A stretch of 39,256 nt of DNA. Origin: Ichthyophonus hoferi. Lineage: Eukaryota > Opisthokonta > Ichthyosporea > Ichthyophonida > Ichthyophonidae. Below the pieces are notes generated by a model. The model had not been told where the DNA came from and searched no databases. It worked only from the letters and a program-made list of their open reading frames with translations. The position numbers were made by a program, and so were the translations under genes. The stretch spans positions 44,929 through 84,184 of the forward strand of contig NAOQ01000033.1 of the NCBI GenBank assembly GCA_002751075.1, written 5' to 3'. Shown in pieces: positions 23,101-33,894 of this stretch (positions within the stretch are counted from its first letter, which is position 1; the number at the start of each line of letters is the position of its first letter).

Positions 23101-25470
23101 CTTATAATTTTTAATTAATTAAATAATTAACTCTGAACCACTCAGGCCTACCTGATGGCATGGTAAGTTACAGCCTTCAAAATCAAATTGTGCGGTGATT
23201 TCCTCTCCCAGACGGTAGGTTGGCTTGAATAGTGTAAACATGCACACAGTCCTATCCTTATTACCTATGCGGTAGGTATCTATGCAAGGAACATATGAGA
23301 TACGTGCAAATAGGTATAATATGTATCCATAAAAGGAGAAAGAGAGAGAACCAAAGTATATATACAGTCCTATCTTCTACCTATCATGGATAAATCCGTG
23401 AAAATAAACATGAAAAAGAAATAAAGGAGAGAGAGAGAAAAAGAGAAAAAGAGAAGGAGAAAATAAACACTTAAACATGATATAACTACTCCTTCCTCCC
23501 CTCGCAACTAGTTATTTTGTACTACAACAAACCATATACACATATATACATATACACATATATAAATACACATATATTTATACAAATATACACATATACA
23601 AATACACATATATTTATACATATATACACATATATATATATGCACATACACATATACATATTTATATACACACATATACATATAAAAATTACCCAATAAA
23701 GCAACAGCAAACTCTTACGTAAAAAATTAGTCCCATGATGGCGTAATGTAAGTGAGGCTAATCTCTGTACCATAGCCTTTAGTATGGCCTCATCCTCCTG
23801 GCGTGAGTTAGCATGACGTAGCAGTTTCATCCTCTCTCTCTCTCTTTCAGCCAGCTCCATCCTCTCTATCCTTCTTTTAGCACCTTCTATAGCCTTACTA
23901 AAGAATCTATCCCTACACGTGACCTGTGAGAATTCTATTTGTCCCCCACTATCAGGGTTATATAGTCCATGGGACCTCCGTTCATTGGGTAAAGACTCGG
24001 AGTGGTGAAGGTGGGGGAGGGCTGTGGTGGGTTGGCATTGGCTCATTAAAATTATTAAATCATAATATCACTTTAACCCAATTGGGTTGTCTGACTGTTA
24101 AGCAAGCCAATGGAATTTCAAGACACGCATCTGAATGTGTGTGGGTCCTGTCTACGTCACATATGTATATACACATGGCACTATTATAATAGACATGTGA
24201 CGTGTCCATCTGCCTATCAATGGTTATCGGTATTAATTTCCCTTTCTCTCTCTTAATTGAATTATTTCTATCCCTCCCTCTACACGATCTACACCATTTT
24301 GCTCTCATTATCTATTTCCATATACATCTCTCTTGCCGAATCTTTCTCCAATCACTTTCTTTCATTATACTTTATAACCATCCGATATGCCACTATATTT
24401 ATTCTTTCACTATTTTCTCTATCTTTCTCTATCTAACTCCCTCTCCCATTCGCTCTCTATTTATCTCGACCAATCCCTTATTTGTATTCTTATCCTATGT
24501 TATATGGCAAAGTTAGGGGTGTCCATATACAATCAGCTCTCTCCCCCACCCCCACCCCCTATTGAAATTCCTACAACTTTCCATAACTTACATAGGCAAA
24601 TTTATGATAAATCACAAATAGATAGAGAAAGAAAAGGAAAAAGGGTAGAAGGGAACTAAATATTGGACACATGGGCACATAAATAGAAGAAATGTGTAGG
24701 TGGGGGGATGGGTCAGGAGATGGGAGGGAATTTTTGAGAGTATGAGTGTATATGTTGGAAATATTTATAAATAAAATAATGGATGATGATAGAATACAGA
24801 AAGAGAGGAAAAGAAAGAGAAAGAAAAAGAGATATATGTATATAAAGAGAGAGAGAGAGAGCAAATGAAAGTAAACGAACAAAAAATTAACTAAGAATAA
24901 ATTTAAAAAAAGAGAGAAAGATATCGCCTAAACAAAAAAACAAAAGCATGCCCACTCACATTGGAACTGAAACACCTTGATGTATATAGGAATAGCCTGT
25001 GTAGGTTGATTAGACACCTGTGCATTAACCAGCAGACAATAGCTGTACTTCACAGCCACCCCCCTATAAGTAGAGGGCCCTGTCTCTGGTATCTGACTAG
25101 CATAGGTAAAGGTCTCCGATTGCCCAGAGTCTAAACTAAGATCACATACTAGTATATCTATAGGAGAGGAGAACACGGTGAACACCTGACGGCCCTTTAA
25201 CACTGGCACGGGGGGCGGTTGAAGTGAAGTTATAGTTTGATTGACTGGTTTTAATGATGGATTAAAAAAGGAGGTTGAATTGTATAAAGGTGAATCGGGA
25301 GGAAAACAAACGTAACTGTCGTGGAAGGCAACGTGGCAGACTAACTGAACTGTTGCCCACATCAAAGTTTTCTTATCATTGCCATTGTTTGTAAACCGGA
25401 CAGAACACCGGACATTCTCTCCCGTAAAATAGGCTGTGGACCGCTCTATACTCACACAGCCTTCTATCAT
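20101..25470 (-). CDS. RGP1: RGP1, Rab6A-GEF complex subunit (arrestin-like), 7 exons, 463 aa
   Basis: Exons in coding order are 25470-24960, 24021-23719, 23264-23152, 22489-22409, 21572-21473, 21116-21012 and 20279-20101 (TAG); phases join throughout. Exon 1 starts [18 protein letters not shown], matching the RGP1 start, and carries '[18 protein letters not shown]' and '[15 protein letters not shown]'. Exon 2 holds a long charged insert with '[15 protein letters not shown]'. Exon 3 has the hallmark '[18 protein letters not shown]'. Exon 6 has '[10 protein letters not shown]'. Exon 7 ends with '[13 protein letters not shown]'. RGP1 pairs with RIC1 to activate Rab6 at the Golgi for endosome-to-trans-Golgi retrieval. 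Human RGP1 is about 391 aa; the excess here is mainly exon 2. Intron 4 appears to use a GC donor (AAG|GCATGT). Intron 6 contains an assembly gap. Confidence 0.93.
20266..20448. repeat. 183-bp direct duplicate, left of the gap
   Basis: Identical as read to 20757-20939, at a fixed offset of 491. It includes the acceptor and first ~14 bases of the last RGP1 exon and the start of the 9-bp array. Confidence 0.93.
20453..20756. other. assembly gap (304 N)
   Basis: A run of N sits in RGP1 intron 6 between two identical 183-bp flanks. It is probably a scaffolding artefact at a tandem array, or an unresolved tandem duplication. Confidence 0.98.
20757..20939. repeat. 183-bp direct duplicate, right of the gap
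   Basis: This is the second copy of 20266-20448. The copy of the exon 7 start here is cut off by the gap, so only the left copy continues into the full last RGP1 exon. Confidence 0.93.
20867..21010. repeat. 9-bp tandem array, ATAATACMT-type
   Basis: About 14-16 slightly varied copies of a 9-base unit (ATAATACAT / ATAATACCT / ATGATACAC) lie in RGP1 intron 6 and end at the exon 6 donor. The same array is present at the left of the gap from about 20376. Confidence 0.85.
21585..21690. repeat. TA/TG-rich simple sequence in RGP1 intron 4
   Basis: A (TA)n run grades into TGTATG and TATGTA repeats. It begins only about 13 bases upstream of the RGP1 exon 5 acceptor. A similar tract lies at 21220-21255 in intron 5. 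Confidence 0.8.
22240..22370. repeat. diverged TAATATATAG-type tandem array in RGP1 intron 4
   Basis: Degenerate repeats of about 9-11 bases of the type TAATATATAG / TAAGATATAA form an AT-only array just downstream of exon 4 in the coding direction. Confidence 0.6.
23525..23690. repeat. alternating purine-pyrimidine tract (ACATAT/ATAC)n
   Basis: About 165 bases of ACACATATAC-type alternation with few interruptions lie in RGP1 intron 2, beginning about 28 bases after the exon 2 donor in the coding direction. Confidence 0.85.
24230..24915. repeat. paired pyrimidine-rich / purine-rich blocks in RGP1 intron 1
   Basis: On the plus strand 24230-24560 is dominated by C and T (CTCTCT, TCTTTC). From about 24570 to 24915 it is dominated by A and G (GAGAGA, AAGAAA). 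The sign of the skew flips within about 20 bases. Confidence 0.8.
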
Positions 25471-26733
25471 TTTGGAATAGTTAAAGCTCTCTTGTTTCTC
25501 TAATGGAGATGTTATTGTTTAGCACATACTTGGATCAAATGGTAAGCAATAATGCATGCCCACTGGTGTACTAGTGTACTCTACTGGTCTGTGTGCAATG
25601 AAGGTATTTGTGTTTTTGCTTGTACGTACTTATATATGTGTAATAAGAATGTATCGGATTGTGTAGGTGTGTGCTTGTAGAGCATCTTACACATGAGCCA
25701 CTGATGGATGGGTATCAACGGTCAAATAATAGGGAAACACACCCCTGTTTAACTGTTATAGTACCCTTTTTTTTCACTATAAGACAAATAGTGCCAAGAA
25801 ATACGTATAAAACAACACCGCTTTGAAGTATATCCCTAACTCTGTCAAACTGTGGACAGTTTTTAACTAAGTTTCAGTCTTTCCTATTATATTTAATTAT
25901 AAGTATAAATACAATTGTTTGTATATATAAATATAAATAACTAATATATAATAAATGTATGTTTGATGTCCTCATTAAAGAAGAGCAACTAGAATCCGCT
26001 TTTTCATCCAGCCAATAGTAATTGTTATTTTTAATGTCTTTTTTTATTGGCTGATATGGCACCATGTTAAATTCTGTTGGTCTAAAATAGTTTGACAAGG
26101 GCTCTTTAATTTATCTTAAGTTCTATTGATTGATCATATAAATACTAGACTAATTAAGCATATTCTATTGGTTAGACATGAGGACTCTTCCCTTATCATC
26201 CAATAAATATCTTATGTTGTTTTAGTTACTTTTGATTGGTAAAATTACATAGCTATCAATAATCCAAAAACACCAAATTGGGGTATTTTATTATTTTCTT
26301 ACCTCCCAACTAACCACAATCATCTAGACTATTGGTTCCTATTAATTTTATTCCTTAATTAATCGCTATATTTCCCCCTCAAAAAAGCCAAAATGTGCGA
26401 TTATAGACTCCTAAGTGGGCCACATTTCCTATTAAAAATTGATGGAAACCAATGTAGTCCTACTAACTATAATAACTGCATTAATAATAATAGTAATAAT
26501 AGTAATAATAGTAATAATCATTATTTCCTAATTTATTTCCTAAATAATCTCTTTATATCTTTGTTTCACAAAGTTATTTGTTACTACTACTACTACTATT
26601 ACTATTGCTATTACTATACCAAAAGGATTTAGGTTTGGCTCTATTATTAAACAACTCTTCCTGTGTAGACATAAAAGCGAAGTAGCTGTATACGTATATC
26701 CTGCACTGAGGTTTTAATTATTACATACAAAAC
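25471..26733. other. divergent intergenic region, RGP1 to the 111-aa gene
   Basis: Presumed shared promoter region of two head-to-head genes. It holds a degenerate AATAGT array (about 26480-26519) and a (TAC)n run (about 26580-26616). A 79-codon frame over these arrays is low complexity and not supported as a gene. Confidence 0.55.
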
Positions 26734-28863
26734 ATGGATAATATTGATCAGTTGACTACCACACTGTGCATTTCTGAAGTACTGGAGGATTTAAAGAACT
26801 CAGACTGTCAGGATATTGTATTCACACACAGGTTTGAGGTGAGAAAACCACATTGGTTATATATCTTTTAATAATCTCTACCTTTCTCATCTCTACTTAT
26901 TCTATATTGATAAAAGAGCTCTATTGATTATTCACATGCTTTTCATTTTTCTTTATACCTCCATTTCTTTCTTTTTCTTATTGTCACAAGATGTTATTGT
27001 CTTTCTCCTCTCTTCCCCTCTCCTCTCCTTTGCTGTTCATTCCCTTTACCCTTTAATCTATCTGCAAATACTCTCTCTTATTGAACTCCACCGAACTATT
27101 TTTTAATTTTTTCTTTGGTATTTGTTTAAGGTTTTGGCCAACAAGACATTTTATATTTGCACTAGCATTCATTACAATATTCAATACAATACCTAATGTG
27201 TAAAGCGAATAAAGCAAATAGATCACTTGATCGGTGTAACCAATCGGTTGTTTTTCAGAATCCTTAGAACCTTCATAGAGGGACTATATGAACATCCGAG
27301 TATTATGTAACCACATCGTTATAGGCAATTATAAACCAAGATGGTAGGCTTGAAGGTGAAAATTAAAAGAAAATGGAAATTTTACCTGAATTAAACCAGT
27401 ATATCCTATATATTTCTTCATATTATAAGCCTTATACTGTGATGGCAGTACCACACCACTTTTCCTATCTATATAACTAGTCTTTTCTTTTACAGTATCT
27501 CTTTCCTTTCATACCTTCAGTACCTTTTACCCACTATATATTTATTAGTATTTAAATAATAATTTTATGACCTCTCCACCTTGTTGAAGTATAAACCTTA
27601 CTACCCATTGCCCTTACAGGAGGGCACATCTCCTCCTGGTGACAATTATTCGGCACATGATAGTAAGTAGTATAAGAGGACATTATGGGGTGGTAGCCAG
27701 TGCTGTCAAAGATATAGAACTAGACCGACCTGCTTGTATACATATGTCTTTCTTGGCGTCATTCCTTTCTATTCCTTTATTTCTTTTTATTCCTCCTTTT
27801 TTCCTTCTAATGCCATATCTTCTACCTTTTTTCTTTCTTATAATGTCTCTTTCTCTCTATGTTCTACCTGAACATACCATTCACTTCCTATACTTCCACC
27901 TCTTGCCTCATATTTATAATGCTGTTTCGTCTTTCCTCTGCCTCTTTGTCTTGTCTCATTGTTTCTCTGTAGGCTCATCTATTTTTCCTGTAATCTTTAT
28001 TCTTCCTCTATAGTGTGTGTCTTGGGTATAGTAATGTATTGTATTATAATGAAGTCAATATAAAAGAGGTTTGTAGGAAAATTTATATTTGTATTATTAT
28101 ATGTATGTGTGTAATATTATTTACCTAGGGACGATGGCTGGTTTATTAAAAAAATAAAAATACACAACCATATTGTGTATATATATATATGGGTGTAAAT
28201 ATGACTAGATAGATATACTAGCAATATCCTACTAACCATATATAATCACCTAGATCTTGTCTCTAAGAGATCTACAATCGAACAACAAAGGGTATGCCAC
28301 CTACCCTGTTACTCTTTTTTCTTTCTCTTACTGTTTTCCTCTCTTTCATGGTCTTTTTCTTTCTCTACTCCAGTGCATATTATAGTCGCTTGGTTATTTT
28401 TTTAGTATTAGCATGCTTCTATACATATAAATATACATCCACCCATATACACACATATATTTACTACTTAAATCCACTAATACTCCTGTGCCTATAACAT
28501 CATATTATCATATCAACAGTGCTTATTGAGATAATATTACAGGAAGCTAGTCTCAGCAAACTTCATGATTGTTTCACGAATCTATACTTTAACTACAAGA
28601 ATAAATGCTGATAGAATTAATTACCCAATTGAATTACTGTGTTATTTCGTTGGCGTCTTATCTCTGTCTCTTTGTCTCCCCTGTTTGCTAATTTAAATTT
28701 AATATCATCACAGGACATCACCATATCCAAGGTAGAAGACTATAGAAGACTACAATCATGGCTTCAAGGAGCCAATCACTTGCTTAGTGGTATGAAAACT
28801 GATGCACTTACATTGGAGAAGGAAATAGAGTCCCTATTAATAGATGTGGATAAAGAAATATAG
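26734..28863 (+). CDS. small helical protein of unknown family, 4 exons, 111 aa
   Basis: Exons are 26734-26838, 27620-27662, 28254-28291 and 28714-28863 (TAG). Each junction is GT-AG and the phases (0, 1, 0) fit. The protein starts MDNIDQLTTTLCISEVLEDL. It has a polar middle (EGTSPPGDNYSAHD). It ends in a ~50-residue predicted helix with heptad-like hydrophobics ('SWLQGANHLLSGMKTDALTL' and 'EKEIESLLIDVDKEI'), so a coiled coil and complex membership are plausible. No signal peptide or membrane segment is seen. I do not recognise the family. Small subunits of BLOC-1, kinetochore or Mediator complexes have this general look, but nothing assigns it. The gene is head-to-head with RGP1. The introns are T/C-rich on the coding strand, as in neighbouring genes. 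A possible AATAAA lies at 29038. A missed exon in the 780-base intron 1 cannot be excluded. Confidence 0.7.
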
Positions 28864-29400
28864 TATATTTTTAATTTTACCCTATACAGGTTTAATTATT
28901 TTAAAATAGTGGCAGGATAGCTTTTATATATGGCTGCCCATTGGTAGTTCATGATTGAGAGATAAATTAAGCTAATAGTATTTGTGGTTTATTCTATTAA
29001 TTTTAAGCAGTCAATAGTTCAAGTACAAGAGTTGGGAAATAAATTTTAATTGACTTCTAAGGTTGACGTTTAACCTTTATTGTAAAAGAATAAATATAGT
29101 GCTAGGTTAGTATATTAATAGACATACAGGAAGAAATGAAAGTAATAAATTCATGAGTCCGTCAAATCAAGTAACTATGCACATACACCTCTGAACTCAG
29201 CCCAGAACATACTCTTGTATTTTACAATACATTATATTTCTCTCTCTATGTAAGCCTTGCAGTGACAACATAAGCTCACGTTAAACGCTTTAAACAAAAA
29301 AATCCTATTGTTTTATAAAAAGGCATTTTTCTTTTTATTATGCTACTTTCAGTTTCTTGATTTTAGGAAGTGGTACTATCAGGCTACGTGACACGATCAG
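28864..29400. other. intergenic after the 111-aa gene
   Basis: AT-rich sequence with no open frame of note; it includes the probable 3' UTR of the preceding gene. Confidence 0.5.
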
Positions 29401-29575
29401 GAAATTCTTGAAATAAATGAAGCTTTAGCTAATTTTTCTTTTTCTTTTTACATGTAAGTGTATGAGTGCATTATTGGCTATGATTCACATGTGGATCCTT
29501 ATTATTTATTAAATAGAAAATATCAGGCAGTACCGTGTACTGGCCTCCTATCCAATTTTTGTTTACTCTTTTCAT
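29400..29575 (+). repeat. interspersed repeat family R, copy 1 (partial)
   Basis: It shares with copies 2 and 3 the block GAAATAAATGAAGC...CTAATTTTT, the TTATTATTTATTA block and the core GTACCGTGTACTG at about 29530-29542. The upstream third of the family is weak or absent here. Confidence 0.8.
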
Positions 29576-30689
29576 CCCTAACAATATATTGCAGTATATG
29601 TACAAATACCTACTTTATACTTTATGATCGTCTAGATAATAAGAATTGATTAATCAATTATATCATCTAAAATAGTATTAACCAGTGGCTCAGAGTCACA
29701 ATTTATTAGGTGATAGATGCGATGGGATAAATAGAGTACAGATTGTTTAGTCGAAGCAAAAGAATGCGTTAGCAAGTATTTGGCCCAAAAGTAAATGAAA
29801 GAGAAGATACTAGAAATAGCGACGGCTAATTGTATAAATATAGTATGATAATACGGATATGCTGTTGGTTTCTGTGAGTGAATACATAAACTAGCAACTA
29901 ATTCAAATAAATTTAAGGAATTGATAGGTTATTTGAGTCAGATATTGCTTATGAACCTTATCCTCAGTGTAATGAAATTGATTATAATACATAGGTAGTT
30001 AGGGATGAACTTGACCTATTGAGATACAGGGTATTTTGGAAATATGTAATATATAATTTATAGATATACAAGAAGATTTTTAAAAATGAGTTCCTGCAAT
30101 GGAAGGTTGATTTGATCAACGGCTCATCTATATAATCTTTGCATGCAATCACCCTTACTTACTTTTGGTATAATCAACCCACATTTTGTCATTAGCCACA
30201 ATACGCTAATGCTAGCTTACTGTAGTAATATATGTATTACTAGAACGAGAAATAGATTGACAAAGTTAAATATGTCCTTCAAATAATTTCGACTGAAAAG
30301 TTTGCAGTTATTGCTAGGTCTTTATTACACGTGATGTAAAGGAATGATTCTTATTACCAATTAAATGGTTCGTGTGTTGGAGTTAATAACGACACTATAG
30401 ACATGAGGTCGAGATATTATGTCTAATACTACTCGCCTGCATATAGTAAACTATCTACTGACCGTACAATTAGCTTTCATCCTTGAGTTGTATGTATGTG
30501 AGACGAGATAGCCAGCTATTAGTCAGTTTGATCTGAATCCTATTGGCAATGGTACTCTTCCCTGTGAGGCAAGTTTGGCCTAGTATGATAATAAAATGCT
30601 CAGTGTTTTCTCGAATGATTGGGTACCCACTCCCCACTCACGTGTGTCTCTATCAGAGAAGCTCTTTTTTGGAATGTGTACGTATGCTT
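29576..30689. other. intergenic, no gene seen
   Basis: AT-rich sequence without a supported open frame; the small frames at the right side overlap repeat copy 2. Confidence 0.5.
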
Positions 30690-31025
30690 AACTTCTATTG
30701 CTAGGGGGAAAAGAAGTAAACAAAAAATGGATAAGAGGCCAGTACACGGTACCTTCTGATAATTTTTATGTAATAAATAATAAGGACCCACGCCCGAATT
30801 ATAGCCCATGATGTACTCAAGCACTTAGGATGTAAAGAAAAAAATGAATTAGTTACAGCTTCATTTATTTCAAAATAAGTAAACGAATTCAACTTGCCAT
30901 CAGAAACTTAAATAGGTCGACACTAACCCGAGGGAGCTACATCTTCCCGTAACAGAAGTTCACATGCACAAAATCATAACGAAGAAATAATAATATTAGA
31001 ATATACATAAGCCCGAGGTCTTTAT
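30690..31025 (-). repeat. interspersed repeat family R, copy 2
   Basis: It runs on the minus strand. In the repeat's own direction it has GACCT...GTGCATGTGA, then CCCTCGGG, CGACCTATTTAAG, an AT-rich spacer and the core GTACCGTGTACTG (core near 30740-30752). The order of blocks is the same as in copy 3. Confidence 0.85.
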
Positions 31026-31089
31026 CTGTACACATTGCATTATTGTCATACTTAGTGATATCGGCTATGTGGTATATCTGTGTTGTGTG

Positions 31090-31250
31090 CATTATCTCTT
31101 ATACTATTCTACCTTACCTTTATCTATCTCAATTATTTTCTCTCTACGTTCAGGCTCTTTTCATATATTTCATTCTCTCTACCCTTTACCTATCTTCTTT
31201 TTTTCATGCATACATGTTATGACAGACTAGATTTTTATTCTCTCTAAATG
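31090..31250. other. isolated pyrimidine-rich block
   Basis: The plus strand is rich in C and T (CTTACCTTTATCTATCTC, TTCTCTCTACG). This resembles the coding strand of introns elsewhere in the window, but no exon is recognisable beside it. Confidence 0.45.
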
Positions 31251-31984
31251 TAATTACGTTTATTATTCTAAATAACCTGGCCTCAACAATGCCATATATA
31301 CGAATTGTGCCTTCGCACATAAACATAATGACGACGAGAAAATATAGGTCATCGCTGTTATAATATAGTTAATATAGTTGAAAAATAAAAATAACTATAT
31401 AATCACTATGTAAGCCATTAACAGCCTTATTACTTGCTTGAAGGTTAACAAAATTATTCTCAACCAAGTTTATTTTCAATTAACATCAATATTTAACGTG
31501 TACCTTGGAGTCCACTCTGGTGTAACCAACCCATAACTTATATAGGTAGCTGGCAGTTCGCAGACACTCCATGTGTAATAAACACTTATGAGCTACCTTA
31601 TCACAATATCAAGAGTAAACGCAAATTGGTGAAAAAAAACTAAAGATATTAGCAGTAAAACGCACTTGTATTAAATCTAATGACCAATGGTTCTGTGTGC
31701 TCTTCTTAGATGAGGCCCATTAAAAACAAAATGGCAAATTATAATTAGTTATAATTTAAGTGCAAAGAATGTGACAATAATCTGCAATTTGACTCATCAA
31801 ACTAGGTCATATACGTTGCCAGATATTGACAAAAGCTCGTCTACATCACTTCTGTTACAATATCGTTAACAAAAACGTTATAACTCTAAACACATATTTC
31901 AAATCGATTTTGTCGATACATGTTGTAAAAGCACTTATGTTAGTAAATAGGTTAATAAGCCCTTCAGGTAAGAAACCGTAGTAT

Positions 31985-32290
31985 AATTTTTTGGGTATAA
32001 AGATCAGGGCAGTACACGGTACTGCCCAAGTTTTTATTTAATAAAAAGCCCATACCAGAATTATAATTCTGGTGGTCAACGATGTACTCACTTACCTGTA
32101 AGTGAATAAAAAACAAATTAGTTAAACTATTAAATTTAAAATATGAAGTCTCTGAAGGTATACATGTCATCAGAGACTTAAATAGGTCGTCAGAGCCCGA
32201 GGGCTACACCTTTGCTGTTCATCAGGTCACATGTACAAAAAAATAAAAAAATAAAATAAAAATACTAGTATATGTACCCACCTAAAGGTC
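31985..32290 (-). repeat. interspersed repeat family R, copy 3, with two palindromes
   Basis: It shares the block order of copy 2: CATGTGACCT, GCCCTCGGGC, CGACCTATTTAAG and GTACCGTGTACTG. It also carries a perfect 20-bp palindrome ACCAGAATTATAATTCTGGT (32054-32073) and a 9-bp-stem, 3-base-loop hairpin GGGCAGTAC/GTACTGCCC (32007-32027). Confidence 0.88.
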
Positions 32291-33187
32291 ATTAAAAGCT
32301 GTCCGCCAGAACATTTCCTTTCAAGACCTGCTAGAAGGAAAATAGGTTAAACAAAGCGAAAAGAAAAGCAAACAAAAGTTTCTTGGGAAATAAAGAAGTC
32401 TTTCAGTTTTAAAAAGCTCGTTTTTTCTCTTCAGATTATGTCTCAGGTGAAGAAATTCGTTTGAACATCATTTGAACTTCAATATTAAATTTCATGTTAT
32501 AAAAATTAAATAATAAGTCACAACGAAACATTAAATAGAGAAAAAATAATACATACAGCCATAACTAATAAAATAAATGAAACGATAAACGTTCACAAAG
32601 TATAAAAAAAAACAAGTAACATAACACAGATCGTCAGAATAAATGTATCAACAAGATCCTTCAGAAGAACGAAAGTTATTTATTAATTTTTTATCATCAC
32701 TCGATCGTGTGAAATTTTAAAATAAAAACACAGTCGCCTAAACAACTCATACACTCAATAATACATACCAAAAAAATACACAAAAAATAAACGTTGTAGA
32801 GGTTCTATTTCCAATTCCAGCTGCCATTTTTATACCTGATCGATGAATTGGTGAACATGTGGATGTCATGTGACGTTTTAAATATCTCCACTTCATTGGC
32901 TTTCAATAATCCGATTTCTATAAGATTGTAGTAGTTGTATAAGAAGTTATTTTTTCAGTTAGGCTAAAGCCGTGATAAAATTTTATACTTCAATTATGCA
33001 TATATCTTAATTAATTTTATTAATATTAACTTATTTCATTTTAAATTGTGTTATTTTTTTTGTTTTAATACGTATAATTATATTTAAATTTTGAGGTAGT
33101 GTAAATTTAAGGCTAACCGAAATTGCTAAGTATTCTTAGTAACCTAAATGATTGGCTAATATAAATATTTGTTTTTGATCGCAATTT
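32291..33187. other. intergenic, no gene seen
   Basis: Very AT-rich, with A- and T-runs and no supported frame. Confidence 0.5.
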
Positions 33188-33189
33188 TA

Positions 33190-33892
33190 GGGGTTTTTGA
33201 TCAAAATGATAATTTTCGCGATCAAAGTAAACCTTTGCCGATCAAAAGGAGAACAAACATATATACCATAAAATCCATGGTAAAGTAGTTAATGGGGAAT
33301 ATTTAAAAGCTTGCCTGGCAAATTTAAAAAGGATGTATGATGAAAAATAAATCACTAATTTTTTTTTTTTTTCCCGTGACAGGGCGAGGATTCATCACTA
33401 TTCCGGCCTTCAAGGTACTATTCAGTCTTCGATTCTAAACCTGTTTTTTATATTATGTCTTCCTCCTTGTTCCTCTTTTTTGAATAATACTGAAAAAAAA
33501 AATAGGTTTGAAAGAATTTGCTCGCTGGTCGAAATGTATAAATGAAGCGGAGTTGAAGAGGATGATAAGTTTAAAGTTTTTAAAGATTACAGCTAGACAC
33601 TTGGTTTTTATATGAAAATGCCAGGATATATAATCGGAGAGAAGAGAACCGATTATGAGTCATTATATATGTATTATGTAGAAAAAAAATTAAATTATTC
33701 TTTTCATTTTAAAGAAATTATAATTTCTTGAAAACCATATTAAATATCACAGATAATAATAATAAAATTAGACTAATAGTTTTTTACTACAATAAAAGAT
33801 ATAAAATAATTTAATTTACTTGTTCTCGTAAACTTTTGATCGGCAAAATTTTACTTTTGATTGCGAAAATTATCATTTTGATCGAAAGCCCC
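33190..33892. mobile_element. ~700-bp MITE with ~60-bp inverted repeats and TA target duplication
   Basis: The left end GGGGTTTTTGATCAAAATGA and the right end, read inward, GGGGCTTTCGATCAAAATGA are inverted copies. They continue for ~60 bp through GATAATTTTCGCRATCAAA to TTTGCCGATCAAAAG. The outer flanks are TA on both sides (33188-33189 and 33893-33894). The interior is AT-rich with no transposase frame, so it is non-autonomous. The TA duplication suggests the Tc1/mariner superfamily. Its ends differ from those of the 15.9-kb element, so it was probably moved by another family. Confidence 0.86.
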
Positions 33893-33894
33893 TA

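Noticed and set aside
23508-23699. Tyr/Ile/Thr-repeat peptides on both strands
   Set aside because: They are translations of the alternating purine-pyrimidine tract in RGP1 intron 2.
24031-24046. ATG at 24046 (MSQCQPTT) as a start of its own gene on the minus strand
   Set aside because: The frame is RGP1 exon 2. The acceptor CCACCACAG at 24022 keeps phase 1 with exon 1, while the ATG lies in the intron.
24387-24882. Hydrophobic 90- to 104-codon frames on both strands
   Set aside because: They are products of the pyrimidine/purine-rich blocks in RGP1 intron 1.
27639-28013. 124-codon hydrophobic frame resembling a membrane protein
   Set aside because: It overlaps exon B of the 111-aa gene in another frame and then reads T/C-rich intron sequence.
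29458-32170. Similar peptides (GYxSxVxPYYLL, VPCTGLLS) in three frames, as a gene family
   Set aside because: The similarity is a nucleotide-level interspersed repeat. The frames are short, start in different places and are not bounded by coding signals.
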